Program-made: the position numbers and the translations under genes
Source: Thiohalomonas sp041685045
GTDB taxonomy: Bacteria; Pseudomonadota; Gammaproteobacteria; Thiohalomonadales; Thiohalomonadaceae
DNA length: 64,000 nucleotides
NCBI GenBank assembly: GCA_041685045.1
Contig: JAWLGP010000002.1
Span: 62,001 to 126,000, forward strand
Direction: 5' to 3'
In this document: piece after piece, positions 25,170 through 34,527 of the stretch
Layout of the letters: each line of letters opens with the position of its first letter
How positions within the stretch are numbered: position 1 is the first letter of the stretch
The notes under the pieces: generated by a model
The model's input: only the letters and a program-made list of their open reading frames with translations
Database searches by the model: none
What the model was told of the DNA's origin: nothing

Positions 25170-26023
25170 ACGCGCCGCCGCCGCTGGTCAGCGTGGTGAT
25201 TCCGACCCACAACCGGGCCGGCATGCTGCCGGAGGCGATTGCGAGCGTATGGCGGCAGGGGCTCGACGGCCTGGAAGCGATCGTGGTCGATGACGGCTCC
25301 AACGACGAAACGCCGCACCTGCTGCAACGGCTTGAGAAGCCGCAACTGCGTCACCTGCGTCACCCCACCCCACGCGGTGGCGCTGCCGCCCGCAACAGCG
25401 GAATGCGGGCTGCACAGGGGCGCTACATCGCCTTTCTCGATGACGATGATCGCTGGGAAGCCGACAAGCTGCGACTTCAGCTACCGCTGATCGAGCAGGC
25501 CGACGCGGTCCTGTGCGGCGCACGGCTGAAGAGCAGCGGGAGGCGGGACGGCAGCTATCGCAAACCGACCATCACACTGGATGACCTGCGTCGCGGCTTC
25601 GTTTTCGGTGCCGGGGCCAGCAGCTTGGTGGTGCGGGCCGACCTGGCCAGGCAGTTGTGGTTTGACGAGGCCCTGCCGTGCGGCCAGGACTGGGACTTCC
25701 TGGTGCGTCTGGCGTTGCAAGGGGCGCGCATCCGGTATCTTCCCGAGCCGTTGGTCGTGTTCGACGACGGAGGGCACGGACGGATCACCAATGCCGGCGA
25801 CGCGGCCACCGCGGCACAGCTCGAGCGTCGGCTGGCGGCGTTGAAAAAGCACCGGGACGTGATCGGTCAACGCTGGTATCGATATCATGCCGCGCGGCGT
25901 CTGCTATACAACCTGAGGAAGCGACCGGATGCGATCCGCCACCTGACACGCACCATCGTCCGCTGCGGACCGATTGCCGTCGGTCGGGTCTATTACGAGC
26001 GACTGCGGCAGGCGACGACCTAG
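25166..26023 (+). CDS. Glycosyltransferase family 2
   Basis: The 285-residue protein shows LVSVVIPTHNRAGMLPEAI, EAIVVDDGSNDET, the acceptor-side ARNSGMRAAQG and DXD-like AFLDDDDRWE, a standard GT-A inverting transferase. QDWDFLVRLALQG near residue 175 supplies the probable catalytic Asp. It is a paralogue of the next gene (shared CGQDWDFL, RITN, and N-terminal blocks), suggesting tandem duplication. No membrane helix is seen. Confidence 0.88.
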   Translation: MNAPPPLVSVVIPTHNRAGMLPEAIASVWRQGLDGLEAIVVDDGSNDETPHLLQRLEKPQLRHLRHPTPRGGAAARNSGMRAAQGRYIAFLDDDDRWEADKLRLQLPLIEQADAVLCGARLKSSGRRDGSYRKPTITLDDLRRGFVFGAGASSLVVRADLARQLWFDEALPCGQDWDFLVRLALQGARIRYLPEPLVVFDDGGHGRITNAGDAATAAQLERRLAALKKHRDVIGQRWYRYHAARRLLYNLRKRPDAIRHLTRTIVRCGPIAVGRVYYERLRQATT

Positions 26024-26036
26024 GGAAGGGGAAACG

Positions 26037-26906
26037 ATGCGCAGCCAACCGGGATCCGTATCGGTAGTCATTCCCACCTGCAACCGCGCCGATCTCTGCG
26101 TCGGTGCCGCGGTCAGTGCGCTGGAACAAACGTGTCCTCCGCTGGAGGTGATCATTGTCGATGACGCATCGGTCGACGCCACCCCGGGCAAAGTGCAGGG
26201 ATTGACCGATACGCGGGTGCGCTACCTGCGCCATGAGGTCAACCGGGGCGCATCGGCGGCCCGCAATACCGGCATCGACGCGGCGCGTGGCGAGTGGATC
26301 GCCTTTCTCGACGATGACGATCACTGGCATCCCCGGAAGCTCGAGATCCAGCTGCAACGCGGCGCCGACTACGACCTGGTCCTGTGCGGTTCGCGCTACA
26401 TCACGCAGGGGGCCGTCGATCGTCGCTTCGGGGACCATGTGATCACCGCGCGGCGACTGCGGCGCGGATATCTCTACTCGGGCGGCACCAGCAACCTGCT
26501 GGTCCGGCGCGATTTCGCCCGGCAGCTCTATTTCGACCCGCATCTGCCCTGTGGCCAGGACTGGGACTTCCTCATCCGGGCGGTGAACGCCGGCCGTGCC
26601 CTGTACATCAGCGAGCCGTTGGTGGAGTACAACGACCAGGACCACCGGCGCATCACCAACTCGGGTATCGAACTGGGGTGGGACGAACGCTATCGCCGCG
26701 CGGCCGTGGTCTTCAAGCACCGGCAGTTTCTGGGGCCGTTCTGGTTCGACTATAACCTCGCACGCTTTCTTCTGGCGTTCATCGGCCTTCGCAGGCGGCG
26801 ACTGCATGCGATCCTGCACGCAACCCGGCGCTGCGGTGTGCCGGCGACGCTGCTTGCCATCGGCAACAAGGTCACCCGGCGCCTGGTCGGGGGAGGTGCC
26901 CTCTGA
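26037..26906 (+). CDS. Glycosyltransferase family 2 (paralogue of upstream gene)
   Basis: ATG 26037 follows GGAAGGGGAAACG and gives 289 residues; an earlier in-frame codon at 25974 lies inside the previous gene. SVSVVIPTCNRADL, VIIVDDASVDATPG, SAARNTGIDAARGEW and AFLDDDDHWHP mark a GT-A enzyme. The CGQDWDFLIRAVNAG block matches the neighbour at 25166-26023 closely. The two probably add consecutive residues of the repeat unit. Confidence 0.88.
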   Translation: MRSQPGSVSVVIPTCNRADLCVGAAVSALEQTCPPLEVIIVDDASVDATPGKVQGLTDTRVRYLRHEVNRGASAARNTGIDAARGEWIAFLDDDDHWHPRKLEIQLQRGADYDLVLCGSRYITQGAVDRRFGDHVITARRLRRGYLYSGGTSNLLVRRDFARQLYFDPHLPCGQDWDFLIRAVNAGRALYISEPLVEYNDQDHRRITNSGIELGWDERYRRAAVVFKHRQFLGPFWFDYNLARFLLAFIGLRRRRLHAILHATRRCGVPATLLAIGNKVTRRLVGGGAL

Positions 26907-26935
26907 CCGGGCCGACACCGACACCGCTGCTGGTT

Positions 26936-28339
26936 GTGCCGGCTCCGGCACGGCCCTGGCAGGAGGCTTGTGTGCGCCGACTCGCCGCCGAGCTGCCCAG
27001 CTGCCGCATTCTGCGCCAGCGGCGCGGCGATGCCGAAGCGGTGCAGGCCACCGACGAACAGGTGATCTTTCTCGAGGAGAGCGGCGATGGCGGCGGTGAC
27101 TACCTGACGCTGGCGTGGGATGGCAAGGAGCCGGCACTGGAGGCGTTTCAGGCGCGCCGCGGCTCCTGGAGGCTAAGCCTGGTGGCGGTTCACCAGGGCC
27201 GCCGCACCGTACTGCGGGAGGCACGCTTCCCGGTACTGGATTATTCCTGGAGGCAGACGGTTGCACCCCTGGCCGAGGCGCCGGCACGCTGGATTGCCGA
27301 GCTTTTCCCCGCACGGGCGGCGGGTCATCGACACGCGCGGCGTTCACTGCCGGCACAGGTGAGCGTTGTCGTCCCTCGCCTGCACGTCCGTGTCGGCAAC
27401 TTCTCGGCGGCGGTGTGGCGCCGCGCCTTCCGTGAAGAGATCTGGGGGCTGGGTCTGGTCGATGGCGAGCCGGGCCACCATCGGTGGTCGCCGGCGTCGA
27501 TACGTTGGCTCGCCCACCGCAATGCCGAACTGATGGCGGACCCGTTCTATCACCGCAATGAGCGCGGGGAATGGATCCTTTATGAGCGATTCAGTTATCG
27601 GACCGGGCGCAAGCACATCTGCTGGCTGGCGCTCGCGGGCGATGCGGTCACCGATGAAGGGCCGTGCGAAGGGCTGCCGGAGCAAAGCTCCTATCCGTTT
27701 CTGGTCGAACACGACGGCAACCTCTACTGCATTCCCGAGGCCCACCGCGAACAGGAGATCGCCCTCTATCGGGCGACCGAGTTTCCGCGGCTCTGGCGCA
27801 AGGAAGCGACGTTGGTGCCCGATGTTCCGGGCCTGGACGCCACCGTGGTGTTCTGGCAAGCGCGCTGGTGGATGTTCCACACGGTGGCCGGGCCGACCTC
27901 CAACTACGCCCTTCACCTGCGTTGGGCCGACCGGCTGAAAGGGCCGTGGCACCCCCATCCGGCCAATCCGGTGCTGGAGGATGTCACCGGCGCGCGACCC
28001 GCCGGCACCCCGTTCGTGGTTGCCGGGACCCTGTACCGCCCTGCCCAGGACTGCGCCGGCCGCTACGGCCGACGTACGGTGGTGAAGCGGATCGAGCGGC
28101 TGGACGAGACCGGTTTTCGGGAGACGGTCGCCGCTGCGATCGCGCCGGTGGCCGACGGCCCCTATCCGGACGGCCTGCACACCTTGGGCCTGCACGGTAA
28201 TCGTGCCGCGGTCGACGGCCGTTGTTATCGCTGGCGTCCCCGTCTTCTCAAGGAGTCCCTGTATTACCTCCTGCGTCTGGGTGGCTACCGCGACCGTGCA
28301 GAGGCGCGCTGGCGCGCGCAGCAGGCACCTTTGGGCTGA
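26936..28339 (+). CDS. Glucosamine inositolphosphorylceramide transferase (GINT1 N-domain)-like protein
   Basis: The C-terminal two thirds (residues about 190-440) match a five-bladed propeller family linked to plant GINT1 and common in bacterial EPS loci. Telling pieces are ILYERFSYRTGRKHI, SYPFLVEHDGNLYCIPEA, DATVVFWQARWWMF and ARPAGTPFVVAGTLYRPAQD. The N-terminal 150 residues are a divergent domain. The conventional start is GTG 26936, but no ribosome site precedes it. A CTG at 26903, six bases after GGAGG and overlapping the previous stop, would add an LLVV-containing strand. The molecular role in bacteria is not established; a glycosyltransferase-associated function is likely. Confidence 0.7.
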   Translation: MPAPARPWQEACVRRLAAELPSCRILRQRRGDAEAVQATDEQVIFLEESGDGGGDYLTLAWDGKEPALEAFQARRGSWRLSLVAVHQGRRTVLREARFPVLDYSWRQTVAPLAEAPARWIAELFPARAAGHRHARRSLPAQVSVVVPRLHVRVGNFSAAVWRRAFREEIWGLGLVDGEPGHHRWSPASIRWLAHRNAELMADPFYHRNERGEWILYERFSYRTGRKHICWLALAGDAVTDEGPCEGLPEQSSYPFLVEHDGNLYCIPEAHREQEIALYRATEFPRLWRKEATLVPDVPGLDATVVFWQARWWMFHTVAGPTSNYALHLRWADRLKGPWHPHPANPVLEDVTGARPAGTPFVVAGTLYRPAQDCAGRYGRRTVVKRIERLDETGFRETVAAAIAPVADGPYPDGLHTLGLHGNRAAVDGRCYRWRPRLLKESLYYLLRLGGYRDRAEARWRAQQAPLG

Positions 28340-28361
28340 AAAGCGGCTGACAAGGAGCTTT

Positions 28362-30383
28362 GTGCAGAACCTCACCTGGTATCTCAATCGCCTTCGCCAA
28401 ATGTCTGTCCCGGAGTTGGGCTACCGGGCGCGACGCCTGGCACAAACACGGGTCCGGTACCTGCGGGGCGACGCGCTCGCCGACCCACCCGCGTCGCTTG
28501 GCACCGGACCGGACGCGAGTGCCGTCCCGTCCCTGACACCCCGACCGTATGTGCAGGCGGTCGATACGTTGTTGGCCGGCCGCTGGCTACTGTTCGGCCG
28601 GGAACTGCTACTCGGTTTTCCCCCGCGCTGGAACCGCAACCCCGCAACCGGTGAGCAGGCGCCCGACGGTTACGGCCCGATGCTGGACTACCGCGACCAG
28701 CGGTTGGTGGGTGATATCAAGTACCTTTGGGAGCCCAACCGGCACCTCGAACTGGTCACGTTGGCACAGGCGTGGCGGCTGACCGGCAATGCGCTCTACT
28801 CGCGCGGCATCGCCCTGCTGTTGAAATCCTGGTTCACGCAGTGCCCCTATCCGTCGGGACCGAACTGGTGCAGCGCACTGGAAGTGGCGATCCGGCTGAT
28901 CAACTGGGCCGTCGCCTGGCAGATCCTGGGGGGCGCCCGTTCACCGATCCTGCGGGTCAGCGGCTCCACGCTGCGGCGGGAGTGGCTGAAAATGATCTAC
29001 GGGCATGCCCGTTTCGTCCGCGAGCACCTGTCACGCCACTCCTCGGCCAACAATCACCTGATCGGTGAACTGTCCGGACTGGTGGTCGCTGCCGATACCT
29101 GGCAGGGCTGGGGCGAACTGGAGCAGTGGGGTGCGCTGGCGCGGGAGGAGCTGGTCGAGCAGACGCTCCGGCAGAACTATCCGGATGGCGTCAACCGCGA
29201 GCAGGCCACCGCCTATCATCGGTTCGTCCTCGAATTCCTGCTCGTGGTGGTGGCTTCCGGACATCGCGCCGGCCGACCGCAATCTGCGGAGCTGCTGGCC
29301 CGGATGGAGGCGATGTGCGACTTTCTGGCCGCCATTACCGACGCCGGCGGCCACGTTTCCATGATCGGCGATGCGGATGACGGTCGCGTGTTACGCCTCG
29401 ACCCGAGGCCGACCGCAGACCCGAACCGGACGCTGCTGACAAGCGCCGCAGCACTGTTCGACCGTGCCGACTGGGTGCCCCGATCGGCGCTGGGCGACGA
29501 CACCGAGTTGCGGTGGCTGTTGTCGCAATCGGTCGGCGACCTGCCGGCCAAGCACTGTCTCAAACGGCCGAGGCCGCGCGTTTTTCCCGAGGGCGGCTAT
29601 TATCTCCTTGGAACGGAATTCGATACGGATAACGAGATCAGGCTGCTCGCGGATGCGGGCCCGCTGGGGTATCTCAGCATCGCGGCGCACGGCCACGCCG
29701 ACGCGCTCGCGTTCACGCTCTCCGCCGGTGGCCGGGAGATTCTGGTCGACCCCGGTACCTACGCCTATCACTCCAAACGGGAGTGGCGTGACTACTTCCG
29801 CGGCACGCGTGCACACAACACGGTCGCGATCGACGGGCTCGATCAGTCGGTCAGTGGTGGACCGTTTCTCTGGACCGAGCACGCCGAAGCGCACTGTTCA
29901 CGCTGGTTGAGCGATGACGAACTCGACGACTTCGAGGGATGGCACACCGGCTATCGGCGGCTGTCGGACCCGGTTACCCATTGGCGGCGTATTCGGCTGT
30001 TCAAGCGCCAGCGACAGGTTCTGATCGATGATCGCATCGAGTGTCGGGGCGACCATCTGGCGGAACGGAGCTGGCACTTTGCCGAACAGTGCCAAGTGAG
30101 CGTACAGGGCCCGGCCATCATTGCCGATAACGGTTGCTATCGGGTCCGTCTGCTGCCGAAGGAAGCGGTAACCGTCTCCGTTGCGCGGGGCCAGTGCGAG
30201 CCGCCGGGGGGCTGGGTATCGCGCACGTACGATCAGAAGACGCCGAGCGTCACGGTGCGCTGGGCCTGCCGGGTTCGCGGCACCACGCAACTGCAAACGG
30301 TGATTGACTGCACGCGCATTGCGAATGCGTCAGACGATATCGAAGGACAGGGAGTCATCAGGCCAAGGGAAGGCACACAATGA
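28362..30383 (+). CDS. Heparinase II/III family polysaccharide lyase-like protein
   Basis: GTG 28362 after AAGGAG gives 673 residues. An alpha/alpha-toroid (about 80-370, with SANNHLIGELSGLVVAA and NREQATAYHRFVLEF) is followed by the heparinase II/III beta-sandwich (about 425-640, with AAHGHADALAFTLSAGG, LVDPGTYAYH and RAHNTVAIDG). The conserved His and Tyr of such lyases are present. No signal peptide is evident, unusual for a lyase, though EPS-locus members often lack one. These enzymes cleave uronic-acid polymers, so the EPS probably contains a uronic acid. Longer in-frame starts fall inside the GINT1-like gene. It overlaps the next gene by four bases. Confidence 0.85.
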   Translation: MQNLTWYLNRLRQMSVPELGYRARRLAQTRVRYLRGDALADPPASLGTGPDASAVPSLTPRPYVQAVDTLLAGRWLLFGRELLLGFPPRWNRNPATGEQAPDGYGPMLDYRDQRLVGDIKYLWEPNRHLELVTLAQAWRLTGNALYSRGIALLLKSWFTQCPYPSGPNWCSALEVAIRLINWAVAWQILGGARSPILRVSGSTLRREWLKMIYGHARFVREHLSRHSSANNHLIGELSGLVVAADTWQGWGELEQWGALAREELVEQTLRQNYPDGVNREQATAYHRFVLEFLLVVVASGHRAGRPQSAELLARMEAMCDFLAAITDAGGHVSMIGDADDGRVLRLDPRPTADPNRTLLTSAAALFDRADWVPRSALGDDTELRWLLSQSVGDLPAKHCLKRPRPRVFPEGGYYLLGTEFDTDNEIRLLADAGPLGYLSIAAHGHADALAFTLSAGGREILVDPGTYAYHSKREWRDYFRGTRAHNTVAIDGLDQSVSGGPFLWTEHAEAHCSRWLSDDELDDFEGWHTGYRRLSDPVTHWRRIRLFKRQRQVLIDDRIECRGDHLAERSWHFAEQCQVSVQGPAIIADNGCYRVRLLPKEAVTVSVARGQCEPPGGWVSRTYDQKTPSVTVRWACRVRGTTQLQTVIDCTRIANASDDIEGQGVIRPREGTQ

Positions 30384-31693
30384 ATATCAGCATTTTCGGA
30401 ATGGGGTACGTGGGTGCGGTATCGGCGGCCTGTCTCGCGAGGGACGGGCACCGGGTGACCGGTGTCGATCCGAACCCGGTGAAGCTCGACCTGATCAATC
30501 GCGGCAAGTCACCCATCATCGAGGCCGGCGTCGACGCGTTGCTCGCCGAGGCCGTGCGCCAGGAGCGGCTGCGCGCCACCGACTCGGCTGCCGAGGCGAT
30601 CGCCGAGACCAGTATCAGCCTGGTCTGCGTCGGCACGCCGAGCAACGGTAACGGCAGTCTCGATCTGCGCTACGTGGGTAACGCCTGTGAAGCGATCGGG
30701 CGGGCACTGCGCGATAAGCAGGAGTTCCATACCGTGGTCCTGCGCAGCACCATGCTGCCGGGTTCGATGCGTGACGTGGTGGTGCCGACCCTTGAGGAGT
30801 TCTCCGGCAAGCGGGCCGGCGTCGATTTCGGCGTCTGCAACAACCCGGAGTTCCTGCGCGAGGGAACGGCGGTGAAGGACTACGACCACCCGCCCAAGAT
30901 CGTCGTTGGCGAGACCGATGCGCACGCCGGCGATCAACTGGTCGCCCTCTATCAGCACATCGAAGCACCGCTGGTCCGCACCGACATCGAAACCGCGGAG
31001 ATGGTGAAGTACGTCGACAACGTCTGGCATGCCCTCAAGGTCGGCTTCGCCAACGAGATCGGCAACCTGTGCAAGTCGCTGAATCTCGACGGCCATCGGG
31101 TGATGGATATCTTCTGCAAGGACACCAAGCTCAACCTGTCGCCCTACTACCTGAAACCCGGCTTCGCCTTCGGCGGTTCCTGCCTGCCAAAGGACGTCCG
31201 CGCCCTGACCTACAAGGGCAAGCAACAGGACCTGGAACTGCCGATCCTGAACGCCATTCTGCCCAGCAACCGCCGCCAGGTGGAACGGGCGGTGGAGATG
31301 GTGACGGCCGCCGGCAGTCGGCGCATCGGGGTACTCGGCATGAGCTTCAAGGCGGGCACCGACGACCTGCGCGAGAGCCCGATGGTCTCCCTGATCGAGA
31401 CCCTGATCGGCAAGGGCTTCGACGTGCGCATCTACGACCGCTATGTCCAGTTGGCACGCCTCACCGGCGCCAACCGCGACTACATCCTCAATCACATTCC
31501 GCACATCTCCGGGCTGCTGGTCGACGACGTCGACGCCGTGGTGGATCACGCAGATGTGCTGGTGATCGGCAACAACGACGACACCTTCGGTGCAGTGGCA
31601 GGGAAACTGAACGGGCGGCATACCGTCATCGACCTCGCCCGGGTTGATGGATTCGATTGCAGCGGGGGGCGCTATGACGGGATCTGCTGGTAG
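30380..31693 (+). CDS. Nucleotide-sugar 6-dehydrogenase, AlgD-like (GDP-mannose or UDP-glucose)
   Basis: The 437-residue enzyme starts at ATG 30380 (ATGA overlap). SIFGMGYVGAVSAACLA binds NAD, NNPEFLREGTAVKDY and GGSCLPKD (catalytic Cys near residue 268) are the UDPGDH/MGDH core, and the C-terminal domain includes GMSFKAGTDDLRESP. The N-terminal GKSPIIEAGVD and GAVSAACL are closest to GDP-mannose 6-dehydrogenase (AlgD) rather than Ugd; this preference is by memory of the family. It oxidises the sugar C6 to a uronic acid for the polymer, which fits the adjacent lyase. Confidence 0.9.
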   Translation: MNISIFGMGYVGAVSAACLARDGHRVTGVDPNPVKLDLINRGKSPIIEAGVDALLAEAVRQERLRATDSAAEAIAETSISLVCVGTPSNGNGSLDLRYVGNACEAIGRALRDKQEFHTVVLRSTMLPGSMRDVVVPTLEEFSGKRAGVDFGVCNNPEFLREGTAVKDYDHPPKIVVGETDAHAGDQLVALYQHIEAPLVRTDIETAEMVKYVDNVWHALKVGFANEIGNLCKSLNLDGHRVMDIFCKDTKLNLSPYYLKPGFAFGGSCLPKDVRALTYKGKQQDLELPILNAILPSNRRQVERAVEMVTAAGSRRIGVLGMSFKAGTDDLRESPMVSLIETLIGKGFDVRIYDRYVQLARLTGANRDYILNHIPHISGLLVDDVDAVVDHADVLVIGNNDDTFGAVAGKLNGRHTVIDLARVDGFDCSGGRYDGICW

Positions 31694-32918
31694 CCGGCGA
31701 CGGGTTCTGATCATCGTCGAAAACCTGCCGGTTCCTTTCGACCGGCGCGTGTGGCAGGAGGCGTGCACGCTGCGCGACGCCGGCTATCGGGTGAGTATCA
31801 TCTGCCCGAAGATGAAGGGCTATACGCAAGCGCGCGAGACCATCGACGACATCGCCATCTACCGTCATCCGCTGCCGTTGGAGGCGGACGGCGCGGCCGG
31901 CTACCTGATCGAATACGGCACGGCTTTTTTCTGGCAGACGCTGCTCGCCTGGCGGGTCTTCTTCGGCCGCGGTTTCGACGCCATTCACGCCTGCAACCCG
32001 CCGGATACCATCTTTCTGGTGGCGGCACCGTTCAAGCTGTTGGGACGGCGTTTCGTCTTCGATCACCACGACATCTGCCCCGAACTCTTCGAGGCCAAGT
32101 TCGACCGCCGCGAGGGCTGGCTCTACCGGGCGCTACTCGCTCTGGAGCGCTGGACCTTTCGCATCGCGGACGTCTCCATAGCCACCAACGAATCCTACGC
32201 TGCCATCGCCGTCGAACGCGGCGGCATGCCGGCGGAACGGGTCTTCATCGTGAGGAGCGGGCCCGACCTGAACCGGCTGCGGCCGGGGCCGCCGGCTGCA
32301 CGCTGGCGAAACGGGCGTGCCCACGTGGTCGGCTATGTGGGAGTGATGGGACGGCAGGAGGGGATCGACCTGCTGCTGCGCGCGGTCCAGCACGTGGTCC
32401 GCGATCGGGGACGGGAAGATATCCAATTCGTGCTGGTCGGCGGCGGAACCGAACTGGCGGCGATGCGGGAGCTGGCGGCCACGTTGGGCGTGGCGGACTA
32501 CGTCACCTTCACCGGCCGGGTGCCGGACGGCGAGCTGCTGGAGGCGTTGAACAGTGCCGATGTCTGCGTCAATCCGGACGTGGCCAATGCCATGAACGAC
32601 AAGTCAACCATGAACAAGGTGATGGAGTACATGGCGCTTGGCAAGCCGCTGGTGCAGTTCGACCTCACCGAGGGGCGCTACTCCGCCCGCGACGCCTCTC
32701 TTTATGCCCGCGCCAACGACTGGGCCGACCTGGGCGACAAGCTGCTGGCGTTGATCGACGACCCGGAGCGACGTCGGGCGATGGGGGAGTTCGGGCGGCG
32801 GCGGGTAGTGGAAGAGCTGGCGTGGGAGCACGAAGGGCCAAAACTGCTGGCTGCCTACGACGCCCTGTTCGAAAGCCGCCCCTCGGCGGCACCGGCGGCG
32901 ACTGCGCGCCGGGATTGA
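31674..32918 (+). CDS. Glycosyltransferase family 4
   Basis: ATG 31674 lies inside the end of the dehydrogenase gene after GGGGGG and gives 414 residues. The N-terminal VLIIVENLPVPFDRRVWQEA, HACNPPDTIFL and DHHDICPELFEAKF are typical of GT4 enzymes in exosortase-type EPS loci. VGYVGVMGRQEGID and NDKSTMNKVMEYMALGKPLV form the donor-binding half. Its last 64 bases overlap, tail to tail, the O-antigen ligase-like gene on the opposite strand. Confidence 0.88.
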   Translation: MTGSAGSRRRVLIIVENLPVPFDRRVWQEACTLRDAGYRVSIICPKMKGYTQARETIDDIAIYRHPLPLEADGAAGYLIEYGTAFFWQTLLAWRVFFGRGFDAIHACNPPDTIFLVAAPFKLLGRRFVFDHHDICPELFEAKFDRREGWLYRALLALERWTFRIADVSIATNESYAAIAVERGGMPAERVFIVRSGPDLNRLRPGPPAARWRNGRAHVVGYVGVMGRQEGIDLLLRAVQHVVRDRGREDIQFVLVGGGTELAAMRELAATLGVADYVTFTGRVPDGELLEALNSADVCVNPDVANAMNDKSTMNKVMEYMALGKPLVQFDLTEGRYSARDASLYARANDWADLGDKLLALIDDPERRRAMGEFGRRRVVEELAWEHEGPKLLAAYDALFESRPSAAPAATARRD

Positions 32919-34141
32919 CCCTCTGCAGGTGCGACGGCCTCCTTGGGGGCCGTCGGAATGGCCGACAGCGCCAGCACGAAATAGAGCAGCTGCGCCAGGC
33001 CAAAGCGCGCCACGTAGCTGTTGCTGCCGAAGTTCATCGCCTCCACGGCGACCAGCAGCGCCAGCAGGGCGTAACGGCTGTCGGACGGCATCCGCCACAC
33101 GGCCCGGAACAGCGCCAGCTGCACCGCCAAAAACAGCAGCAGCCCGATCACGCCGGTCTGCACCAGCACGTCGAAGAAGTCGTTGTGACTGTCGGTCACT
33201 GCCACGCGGTTTGCGCTCAAGGCGTGGACGTCGACGACGTTGCCGACGCCCGCGCCCGCCAGGATGTGTTCGACGCTTTGGCTGGAAAATACCTGCCACT
33301 GCTGCGCCCAGCGCTCGGGGCGGCCGGAGGCGATCTCGCCGAATTCCCACTGACCTGAAGCCACTTTCATCACGTCGAAAAACAGGGTCTGCAGGATCTC
33401 CAGATTGAAGGCCAGCAGGGCCGCCCCCGCCGCGAATCCGAGCCAGAGCAGCCGGCGCGCGTAGAACCAGCAGTAGATCGAAAGGAAGATCGCCAGACCC
33501 AGCAAAGCTGTCCTTACGTAGGTCTTGTAGAGGAAGAACAGCGCGAGGGCGGCGACCACGCCGAATGCCACCCAGGTGGCCCGCCGGATAGATTGGCCGG
33601 TTTCCCGGACGACCGCCACGTAGATCGCCATCAGCATCAGCAGAAACAGCATGCTGTGACCGGCATTGTGGGTGTTTTCGAACACCCCCTGGTAGCGCAC
33701 CAGGCCGGTCCAGTAGTTGATCTTGTCCACCCCGGCGCCCATGAGCGTCATCCCGGCGCTGACTACGGCGACGCTCCCGAAGCCGATGATGGTGAGCAGG
33801 AGATAACGCCGATACTGCGCCTGCGATCCGATCACGTTACGGGCAATCGTGTAGGAGATGAAGGGCAGCGTTATCTTGGCGACCGCCTCCACCCGCGACT
33901 GCTCCGGAAAGGCGGCGAGCAGGGCCGCACACCAGATGATAAAGGCAAAGGAGAGGAGGTCGACCAGGCCGATCTGAAATTGGCCGCTACGGACCGTTTT
34001 CAACACCAGCGCGCCAAGCAGCAGCGACGTCAGGGCGATCGCCCCGGCCTCGAACGCGTTGAGCGGACCGAGGCGCCAGCCGACGTCGATGAACATCAGC
34101 GGGCGCAGGAACGCAAACAGACCGAACAGTAAGCCATCCAT
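32855..34141 (-). CDS. O-antigen ligase/polymerase-like membrane protein (WaaL/Wzy family)
   Basis: The 428-residue protein has about ten hydrophobic helices and the large periplasmic loop of the O-antigen ligase family (about residues 255-335, with SGRPERWAQQW, ILAGAGVGNVVD and VTDSHNDFFDVLVQTGVIG). The SHND-type histidine motif is conserved in ligases and polymerases. M at 34141 gives a natural first helix; a longer frame to 34231 has a hydrophilic, unlikely start. It could polymerise the EPS or attach it to a carrier. With an ABC exporter in the locus a polymerase is not strictly needed, so ligation is as likely. It faces the rest of the locus. Confidence 0.82.
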   Translation of the reverse strand: MDGLLFGLFAFLRPLMFIDVGWRLGPLNAFEAGAIALTSLLLGALVLKTVRSGQFQIGLVDLLSFAFIIWCAALLAAFPEQSRVEAVAKITLPFISYTIARNVIGSQAQYRRYLLLTIIGFGSVAVVSAGMTLMGAGVDKINYWTGLVRYQGVFENTHNAGHSMLFLLMLMAIYVAVVRETGQSIRRATWVAFGVVAALALFFLYKTYVRTALLGLAIFLSIYCWFYARRLLWLGFAAGAALLAFNLEILQTLFFDVMKVASGQWEFGEIASGRPERWAQQWQVFSSQSVEHILAGAGVGNVVDVHALSANRVAVTDSHNDFFDVLVQTGVIGLLLFLAVQLALFRAVWRMPSDSRYALLALLVAVEAMNFGSNSYVARFGLAQLLYFVLALSAIPTAPKEAVAPAEGQSRRAVAAGAAEGRLSNRAS

Positions 34142-34285
34142 GGGCGTGGTGTGACTGGGTTTGCAACTCGGTCCGTGATCGGTTGCGACTGTGACGACCG
34201 TCGCAGCCTTGCCCAACCGGCATCCCGACAATGCGGGCCCGCCGCGATGACCGCGGCGTTCCCCATCCCTCAGCAGGAGTCGGGT

Positions 34286-34501
34286 ATGCGATCCAAGAAA
34301 ACGGCCGTGTCCGTGGCCATAATACTGTTAACTGTAGTGGCCGGGTCGGCCTTTGCAACGATTGACATGTTTGGCCGCGATTTGGCCGGGCAGAAGCGCA
34401 GCAGTGGTTCCTCGAGCATGGGGGCCATTGCCCTGCCGGGCGCCGCGGGTGGGGTCCAGGCACCGTCGCCGGTGTCCGGACTCACGGTGTCGGTCCAGTG
34501 A
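34286..34501 (+). CDS. Small secreted hypothetical protein
   Basis: ATG 34286 follows CAGGAG by eight bases. The 71-residue product has a strong Sec signal (KKTAVSVAIILLTVVAGSAFA, cleavage after AFA), leaving a 47-residue Gly/Ser/Pro-rich mature peptide with no cysteine. No family is recognised. Its TGA overlaps a GTG of the beta-helix gene, so the two are probably co-translated and may act together in the periplasm or outside the cell. Confidence 0.62.
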   Translation: MRSKKTAVSVAIILLTVVAGSAFATIDMFGRDLAGQKRSSGSSSMGAIALPGAAGGVQAPSPVSGLTVSVQ

Positions 34502-34527
34502 GCTATCGTTGCCAACAGGACATGAAT

